A stretch of 48,424 nucleotides of DNA from Tuberibacillus calidus DSM 17572. GTDB lineage: Bacteria > Bacillota > Bacilli > Bacillales > Sporolactobacillaceae. Made by a program: the position numbers and the translations under genes. Below the pieces are notes generated by a model. It was not told the DNA's origin. It made no database searches and worked only from the letters and a program-made list of their open reading frames with translations. Below, one piece after another: positions 43,285-48,424 of the stretch (position 1 is its first letter; the number at the start of each line of letters is the position of its first letter). The DNA lies in the NCBI RefSeq assembly GCF_000430685.1, contig NZ_KE387196.1, positions 32,583-81,006 of the forward strand, written 5' to 3'.

Positions 43285-44895
43285 TCATTTATAAACAGGC
43301 ACATCAAAGACTAATGTATAAAAATCAAGCATGTCGTAAAGTTTTTTTAGGTTATTCACCTGTTTTACGGCCCAGCCGATGTCTGTAGCGTATTGGTGGG
43401 TGCCAGGGCTATCCGGATTCCACCGCATTTTATACAGGGTATCCTGTCCCTTATTTATATAGTTTTGGGCAATTAACTGCGCACCGCCAATTATTGCTTT
43501 CTCTGGTGTTGTCCAACCATGTTCATAAGCAAATGTCGCGCCTCCAAGCAAAGGATCGCTATCCTTCGCCCCGTAACCATACATGTTGTATACCGTGACA
43601 TCATATGGCTTCCCTGTCTCGGCGATCGTCACTGTCCCATTATCTTGGATTTTAAGATGAACGCCCTTAGACAAATCGGAAGTGCCATTGCCTGTTTCCA
43701 GTAAAGCGTGTGAAATCAAGTAAAGTTCATTAATATTATATTGCTTTCCGGCATCAATGAAAGATTGAGCTTTCCCAGCCAAGATGCCTTTACCTGCCAA
43801 AATCTTCTGATTCACTTCATCGGCATTAATGGATGCGCTCTGGGATAATTTGATGAATTGGTAATATTCGTTGTAATCCGCCGAGAAGTGATTCGGATCC
43901 AGATATTTTAAGACATCAGACTGAAGCGGAATCATCCATCCGGTAATCTTGTACCATCTTAACCCATTGGCATCGGTAACCGTTTGGCCGCCGTAATAAA
44001 CTTGATCATCATGTTTTAAATAACCAATGATAGGGTAATTGCTTCCCGGGCCGTTTCTTACCGGATATAATCCTTTATTCTTCGTATCATAAGTGATGAT
44101 CCACCGGCCTTTGTCATCAATATCAAAGGCATCTCTAGCAATATATTTCGTATACAAATCGGTTCGCGGAATTGCCGCCATTTGTTTTGTTAAAGCATCA
44201 TTTAGGGTGATGTTATATACGGTTTTAATAATTTTTGTTTGCTTTTGTTGATTTTCCGATGTGGCACGATCAATGACTTGGTAGGCGAGATAAATGACTT
44301 TTGCCGCTTCCGCACGGATCGCATGATCTGTTGGGCGAAAAGTGCCGGCAGGGTCACCTTGAATAATTCCCCAACCAACGACATTCGATATCGCCTGATC
44401 GTATTCATCTGATTTAAGGATTTGATCTTTATCTGTGAAATTAACCGTTCCCGTCTTTTCTGGAACTTTTTTGTATCGGAGCATGCGATCGATCATCAGC
44501 GCCATATCTTGTCTCGAAATTTCACCGTCGGGATCGAACGTCCCGTTGTTGTAACCCTTAATAATTCCTGCTGCTGCCGCCGCAGACACTTCGTCATAGG
44601 ACCAGCGGCTCTGTGGCACATCGGAGAAAGTTTTCCCAGTGTTAGTGGTTGATAGATTAAGAGATCTGACAATAAAAGCGGCAAATTCTTCCCGCGTCAC
44701 ATGCTTATCGAGCATGAAATCACCGCGGCTGTTTCCTTCCATAATATTATGGCTCGTTAGAAAATCCACTGCCTCCTGGGCATAATCATATGAAGTAGCA
44801 TGGCTTTGTTTCGGGACAAGGGCAAAAATCAGTATCAGAGCGCCGGCTAACATAATCCCTTTAAAAGATCCATGTAAAAAATGTGTTGTTTTCAT
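43285..44895 (-). CDS. S-layer-homology-anchored N-acetylglucosaminidase
   Basis: A 536-aa secreted protein. A signal peptide (about 1-33, cleaved near SHATS) is followed by three SLH domains (about 36-205; FLTSHNIMEG, GIIKGYNNGTFDPDGEISRQ, GIIQGDPAGTFRPTDHAIR), then an SH3-like part (about 275-325, YPVRNGPGSNYPIIGYL) and a C-terminal glucosaminidase domain (about 345-525) with the likely catalytic glutamate in HALLETGNGTS. It should bind the pyruvylated wall polymer and cut peptidoglycan glycan strands. It is divergent from secA2. Confidence 0.92.
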   Translation of the reverse strand: MKTTHFLHGSFKGIMLAGALILIFALVPKQSHATSYDYAQEAVDFLTSHNIMEGNSRGDFMLDKHVTREEFAAFIVRSLNLSTTNTGKTFSDVPQSRWSYDEVSAAAAAGIIKGYNNGTFDPDGEISRQDMALMIDRMLRYKKVPEKTGTVNFTDKDQILKSDEYDQAISNVVGWGIIQGDPAGTFRPTDHAIRAEAAKVIYLAYQVIDRATSENQQKQTKIIKTVYNITLNDALTKQMAAIPRTDLYTKYIARDAFDIDDKGRWIITYDTKNKGLYPVRNGPGSNYPIIGYLKHDDQVYYGGQTVTDANGLRWYKITGWMIPLQSDVLKYLDPNHFSADYNEYYQFIKLSQSASINADEVNQKILAGKGILAGKAQSFIDAGKQYNINELYLISHALLETGNGTSDLSKGVHLKIQDNGTVTIAETGKPYDVTVYNMYGYGAKDSDPLLGGATFAYEHGWTTPEKAIIGGAQLIAQNYINKGQDTLYKMRWNPDSPGTHQYATDIGWAVKQVNNLKKLYDMLDFYTLVFDVPVYK

Positions 44896-45027
44896 AATGT
44901 CCCCCTTCTAATCTCTTAAATAAACTACCAGATTTTAAAGGATAAATCTAGTTCTCTTTAAAAAATGAAAAATACCATTTTACCCAATCCTTGAGTGAAA
45001 AAGATTATCGAATGGGGGTTCACTCTA

Positions 45028-45036
45028 TGCTATACT
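45028..45036 (+). promoter_or_regulatory. secA2 extended -10 promoter
   Basis: TGCTATACT, an extended -10 element, lies about 37 nt before the secA2 ATG. No good -35 is present, which extended -10 promoters do not need. Confidence 0.5.
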
Positions 45037-45072
45037 TGGGGTAGCCTTTTTCAAATCCAAGGAGAGAATTTT

Positions 45073-47451
45073 ATGATTCCGCTTTTAAATAAAATGAAAA
45101 TCGATGTTCAACAGAAAACGTTAAAAAAGTATAAAAGAATTGTTGCAGAAATCAATGAAATGGAAGCTGCCATTTCTCGGCTTACCGATGAAGAACTGAG
45201 AAACAAAACCATCCAATTTAAGGAACAAATGAAGGAAGGCTGCCGCTTGGAAGACCTTATTCCGGAAGCCTTTGCCGTTGTCCGCGAAGCTTCGAAGCGG
45301 GTTTTGGGCCTTAGGCATTACGATGTTCAACTCATGGGCGGGCTCGCCTTATTCGAGGGAAATATCGCCGAGATGGCCACTGGGGAAGGAAAAACGCTTG
45401 TTGCCTCACTTCCAAGTTATCTACGCGCGTTGGAAGGTAAAGGGGTCCATGTCATAACGGTGAACGACTATCTTGCCAAACGGGACCACGATTTGATCGG
45501 TCAAGTGCATGAATTCTTGGGACTAAGCGTCGGTTTGAACATACCGGAAATGACTCCCGAAGACAAAAAGAAAGCCTATATGGCTGACATTACATACGGT
45601 GTCGGGAATGAATTTGGATTTGATTATTTAAGGGATAACATCGCCCAATCGAAAGATCAACGTGTCCAACGGCCGCTGTACTATGCCATTCTGGACGAAA
45701 TTGACAGCGTTTTGATAGATGAAGCAAAAACGCCGTTAATTTTAGCCAGAAAGTCGACTGTCAGCAAAGACTTATTTTACATTACCGCACAAATCGTTAA
45801 AGGAATGGAGAACGAAAAGCACTTCACTTACGATCCTGAAACGAAGGCGGTCAGTTTAACTGATGAAGGCATTACTTTAGTTGAGGAAGCGTTTGGTATT
45901 GAGAACCTTTATGATATTGAGCATCAAACACTTTATCATTATCTGATTCAGTCCTTGCGTGCTGAAGTGATGTTTAAGCGCGATGTCGACTACATCGTAA
46001 GGGACGGCGAAGTCCATCTTGTGGACGCTTTTACTGGCCGGATTATGGATGGGCGCAGCTTAAGCAACGGGCTTCATCAGGCCATTGAAGCTAAGGAAGG
46101 GCTGAAGCTCACCGACGAGAATAAAACACAAGCTTCTATTACCATACAAAACTATTTCCGAAGATATCCGATTCTATCCGGCATGACCGGAACGGCCAAA
46201 ACCGAGGAAAAAGAGTTTCAAACCATTTACGGGATGGATGTCATTCAGATTCCAACCAACCGACCAGTCATCCGCCAAGACTTGCCCGATCAAGTCTATT
46301 TAACTGTAAAACAAAAATATAAAGCGGTAACCGAAGAGGTTAAACGGCGCCATGAAAAAGGACAGCCTGTTCTGATCGGAACAACTTCCATTCAACAGTC
46401 GGAAATCCTCGCCGAATATTTGGATCAAGCGCATTTGCCTTATCAGCTCCTAAACGCGAAAAGTGTGGAGCAGGAGTCACAGATGATCGCCCTCGCTGGT
46501 CAAAAGGGACAAATCACGATTTCTACCAACATGGCCGGACGCGGTACGGATATATTACTCGGTGAAGGGGTGGCCGAACTTGGCGGTCTACATGTTATTG
46601 GCACGGAACGTCATGAAAGCCGCCGCATTGACAATCAGCTTAAGGGGCGCGCCGGAAGACAAGGCGATCCCGGTTCGAGCCAATTTTTCCTATCCCTCGA
46701 AGATGAACTCGTCAAGCGATTTGCTGAAGATGACCTTGAAAAGAAACGTCAATCGATAAAAACCGACGAGAAGGGGAAAATCTTAAACACTTGGATTCAT
46801 GATTTCTTTGATAAAACACAAAAAATCTGTGAAGGCAGTAATTTCTCCATTCGTGAATACACGCTGAAGCTTGACAATGTCGTCAGTGAGCAGCGTAATG
46901 TCATTTACGAAGTGCGTGACAACATCTTATTTAAAGATAATATGCTGGAGATTGTCTACCCAATGGTTGAAAATGAAGCGAAGCGGGTCATTGAAGCGCA
47001 TTGCCCTGAACACGTCATTCCCGAAAATTGGGACCTCGACGCGCTTCAGAAAGAATTAAACCGGGTCATTGCCCACTTCGGAAGTATTAATGAAAAAATG
47101 CTCGATGTCAGTGACATTCAAGATCTTGTTTCAGACCGGCTCCATGAATACAAAACACGGCTTGAAATGAAGGCTGAAGATGAGTCGTTCCAACAATTCT
47201 TGAAATTCATCCTTCTTACCACGATTGATGATCAATGGATGAACCACCTTGAAAAAATGGAAGAATTGAAAGAAGGCATTGGGCTGCGCGGTTACGGACA
47301 AACGGATCCGATAATCATGTACGAAAAAGAAGGTTTCTATGTTTTCAAAGAGACTTTTGAAACCATCGAAAAAATGATCGCCATTCAACTTACGAAATAT
47401 GTTGAAACCAATTGGGGATTGGACGAGGGAGAAAATCGCGATGAAAAATGA
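45073..47451 (+). CDS. secA2: Accessory Sec system translocase SecA2
   Basis: A 792-aa SecA ATPase without the C-terminal zinc tail of housekeeping SecA. Walker A MATGEGKTLV (K107), DEAD-type YAILDEIDSVLIDEAKTPLI (in part: DEIDSVLIDEA), then STNMAGRGTDI and QLKGRAGRQGDPGSS. ATG 45073 follows AAGGAGAG; the frame is open further up without a ribosome site. In S-layer bacilli SecA2 exports S-layer proteins. The next gene overlaps it by 11 nt and encodes the partner, which supports SecA2 rather than SecA1. Confidence 0.92.
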   Translation: MIPLLNKMKIDVQQKTLKKYKRIVAEINEMEAAISRLTDEELRNKTIQFKEQMKEGCRLEDLIPEAFAVVREASKRVLGLRHYDVQLMGGLALFEGNIAEMATGEGKTLVASLPSYLRALEGKGVHVITVNDYLAKRDHDLIGQVHEFLGLSVGLNIPEMTPEDKKKAYMADITYGVGNEFGFDYLRDNIAQSKDQRVQRPLYYAILDEIDSVLIDEAKTPLILARKSTVSKDLFYITAQIVKGMENEKHFTYDPETKAVSLTDEGITLVEEAFGIENLYDIEHQTLYHYLIQSLRAEVMFKRDVDYIVRDGEVHLVDAFTGRIMDGRSLSNGLHQAIEAKEGLKLTDENKTQASITIQNYFRRYPILSGMTGTAKTEEKEFQTIYGMDVIQIPTNRPVIRQDLPDQVYLTVKQKYKAVTEEVKRRHEKGQPVLIGTTSIQQSEILAEYLDQAHLPYQLLNAKSVEQESQMIALAGQKGQITISTNMAGRGTDILLGEGVAELGGLHVIGTERHESRRIDNQLKGRAGRQGDPGSSQFFLSLEDELVKRFAEDDLEKKRQSIKTDEKGKILNTWIHDFFDKTQKICEGSNFSIREYTLKLDNVVSEQRNVIYEVRDNILFKDNMLEIVYPMVENEAKRVIEAHCPEHVIPENWDLDALQKELNRVIAHFGSINEKMLDVSDIQDLVSDRLHEYKTRLEMKAEDESFQQFLKFILLTTIDDQWMNHLEKMEELKEGIGLRGYGQTDPIIMYEKEGFYVFKETFETIEKMIAIQLTKYVETNWGLDEGENRDEK

Positions 47452-48268
47452 GCGCACAAACATGAGAAAAAATACAATTCATGAGAACCAAACCATTAAA
47501 ACAAAGCTTTCCTTCCATCCTAGTTGGAATATTAAACCTGAAGAACGTTATGTTTTCATGTTCAAAAATAATCAATGTCCGCCACTCGCACCTAACCAAA
47601 TTTCCATCTACGGACTCGACTGGGCGCCGCAAGAAGATGGGATTGTCGTCACGGCATTCATCAGAAGTTCTTTATCCCAGTCTATTCAAATTGGGCAAAC
47701 TACCCTACTCTTGCTGTCATCCCAAGGAGAGATTCTTGGCAGAAAAACGATGGACCTTTCGGTGATCGGTGAACTTCCACCGAACAGCAGCCGTCCTTGG
47801 CGGTTCCATTTCAGTCCAACGGAACTTTTTGTTCAAAAACTGCCAAAAGAAGATTGGAAGATTGCCTTCGAATTGAAGCCCAAACATCAGCTCGATCTTG
47901 ATGACAGTTGGGAACAAAACCTTTCATCAGAAGCTAAAGCCCATTTACAAGAGATGGTCAATCAATTGGAAGTCCCAAAACCTGGGGAAATCAATTTGTT
48001 GGGCATTCAAGCCAAAACGCAAGATAATGGGGATCTATACGTCACGCTTCTCATACGGAACGGCAGCGGCAAACATGTGACACTGAAACAGCTCCCACTT
48101 CAATTCATTGACGCTGACGGTGACGTGGTAGCAAAAGGGGTTTTCAAGCTCGATAACTTAACCGTTAAGGCGAACACGAGCAAACCATGGACATTTATTT
48201 TTCCAAATACGGTTGTCCAAAAAAAGAACCCAAACTTGAAGAAATGGCAAGTGGAAACACCAAAATAA
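47441..48268 (+). CDS. Accessory Sec system S-layer assembly protein
   Basis: A 275-aa protein with two copies of a roughly 100-residue beta-rich SLAP_DUP-type domain (about 24-130, after an 'LSFHPSW' opening, and about 160-270), each with the pattern PNQISIYG/PGEINLLG, V-x-F-IR and RPWRFHF/KPWTFIF. There is no signal peptide. The family is found next to SecA2 in S-layer bacilli and helps S-layer export. Its start lies inside the end of secA2 (11-nt overlap), so expression is coupled. Confidence 0.87.
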   Translation: MKNERTNMRKNTIHENQTIKTKLSFHPSWNIKPEERYVFMFKNNQCPPLAPNQISIYGLDWAPQEDGIVVTAFIRSSLSQSIQIGQTTLLLLSSQGEILGRKTMDLSVIGELPPNSSRPWRFHFSPTELFVQKLPKEDWKIAFELKPKHQLDLDDSWEQNLSSEAKAHLQEMVNQLEVPKPGEINLLGIQAKTQDNGDLYVTLLIRNGSGKHVTLKQLPLQFIDADGDVVAKGVFKLDNLTVKANTSKPWTFIFPNTVVQKKNPNLKKWQVETPK

Positions 48269-48277
48269 AGGATTTTC

Positions 48278-48305
48278 GACCGGGCATAGGCCTGGTCATT
48301 TTTTA
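48278..48305 (+). terminator. Terminator of the secA2 operon
   Basis: GACCGGGC/GCCTGGTC eight-base stem with a four-base loop, followed by ATTTTTTAT. Confidence 0.9.
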
Positions 48306-48319
48306 TACCAGGTAAGGCA

Positions 48320-48424
48320 ATCGAGTAGGAGGGGGTGACTAACCCCCGACCTCTCACACCACCGTACGTACGGTTCCGTATACGGCGGTTTCATTTAAGT
48401 CCAACGCATCGTTTGATATCGATT
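48320..48424 (-). mobile_element. 3' end of a group II intron, cut by the window edge
   Basis: On the minus strand the sequence resembles the 3' part of bacterial group II introns: a domain V-like hairpin with CCGTACGTACGGTGGTGTGAGAGG (in part: ACGTACGGTGGTGTGAG), then a domain VI stem GGGGG/CCCCC (48331-48347) and an end near CTACTCGAT. A short frame ending RYQTMRWT-stop (48395-48424) may be the tail of the reverse transcriptase. It lies only 15 nt from the secA2 terminator. Most of the element is outside the window. Confidence 0.65.

Overview
This window is chromosomal DNA of a Gram-positive, motile, probably thermophilic or acid-tolerant member of the Bacillales. The gene orders comFA-comFC-yvyF-flgM-flgN-flgK-flgL-yviE-fliW-csrA-hag and degS-degU/yvyE/tagO are those of Bacillus and relatives. 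The Cas12b, SecA2 and S-layer genes suggest the Alicyclobacillus/Tuberibacillus/Sporolactobacillus neighbourhood. From memory the Cas12b resembles the one reported from Tuberibacillus calidus; this could not be checked here.

Region 1 (1-9.8 kb) is an accessory, defence-like island. A type V-B CRISPR-Cas operon (cas12b, cas4-cas1 fusion, cas2) reads leftward. It is followed by a structured element with its own promoter that looks like the tracrRNA, but no CRISPR array is visible. Upstream of cas12b lies an IS200/IS605 element with an intact tnpA and an internally deleted tnpB. Next come a type III toxin-antitoxin locus of the CptIN kind (two 46-nt pseudoknot repeats, a terminator, a 162-aa toxin) and a translationally coupled pair: an unknown 119-aa protein and a metallo-beta-lactamase-fold protein.

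Region 2 (9.8-23 kb) holds late flagellar, competence and two-component genes, all leftward. The flagellin gene is interrupted by two ORF-less group I introns. Intron 1 sits between codons for the conserved RDVD and MAKEM motifs and must splice to give a full flagellin. Intron 2 starts five codons before the end, and its first bases themselves encode a normal flagellin terminus, so spliced and unspliced RNAs would give two different C-termini. The flagellin leader carries a SigD promoter and a CsrA hairpin site, next to csrA and fliW.

Region 3 (23-43 kb) begins with yvyE and tagO (rightward) and then a long leftward cell-surface polysaccharide cluster. It covers lipid-linked initiation (TagO, TagA-like), UDP-glucose and UDP-glucuronate supply (GalU, Ugd), a probable route to a diacetamido-dideoxy-uronic acid (WbpA/B/E/D-like set), glycosyltransferases, Wzx/Wzy/Wzz-like export and polymerisation, CsaB pyruvylation and an LCP enzyme for attachment to the wall.

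Region 4 (43-48.4 kb) is the S-layer part: an SLH-anchored glucosaminidase, the accessory translocase SecA2 and an accessory Sec S-layer assembly protein. CsaB-pyruvylated polymer is the known ligand of SLH domains, so regions 3 and 4 belong together. The right edge cuts into the 3' end of a group II intron.
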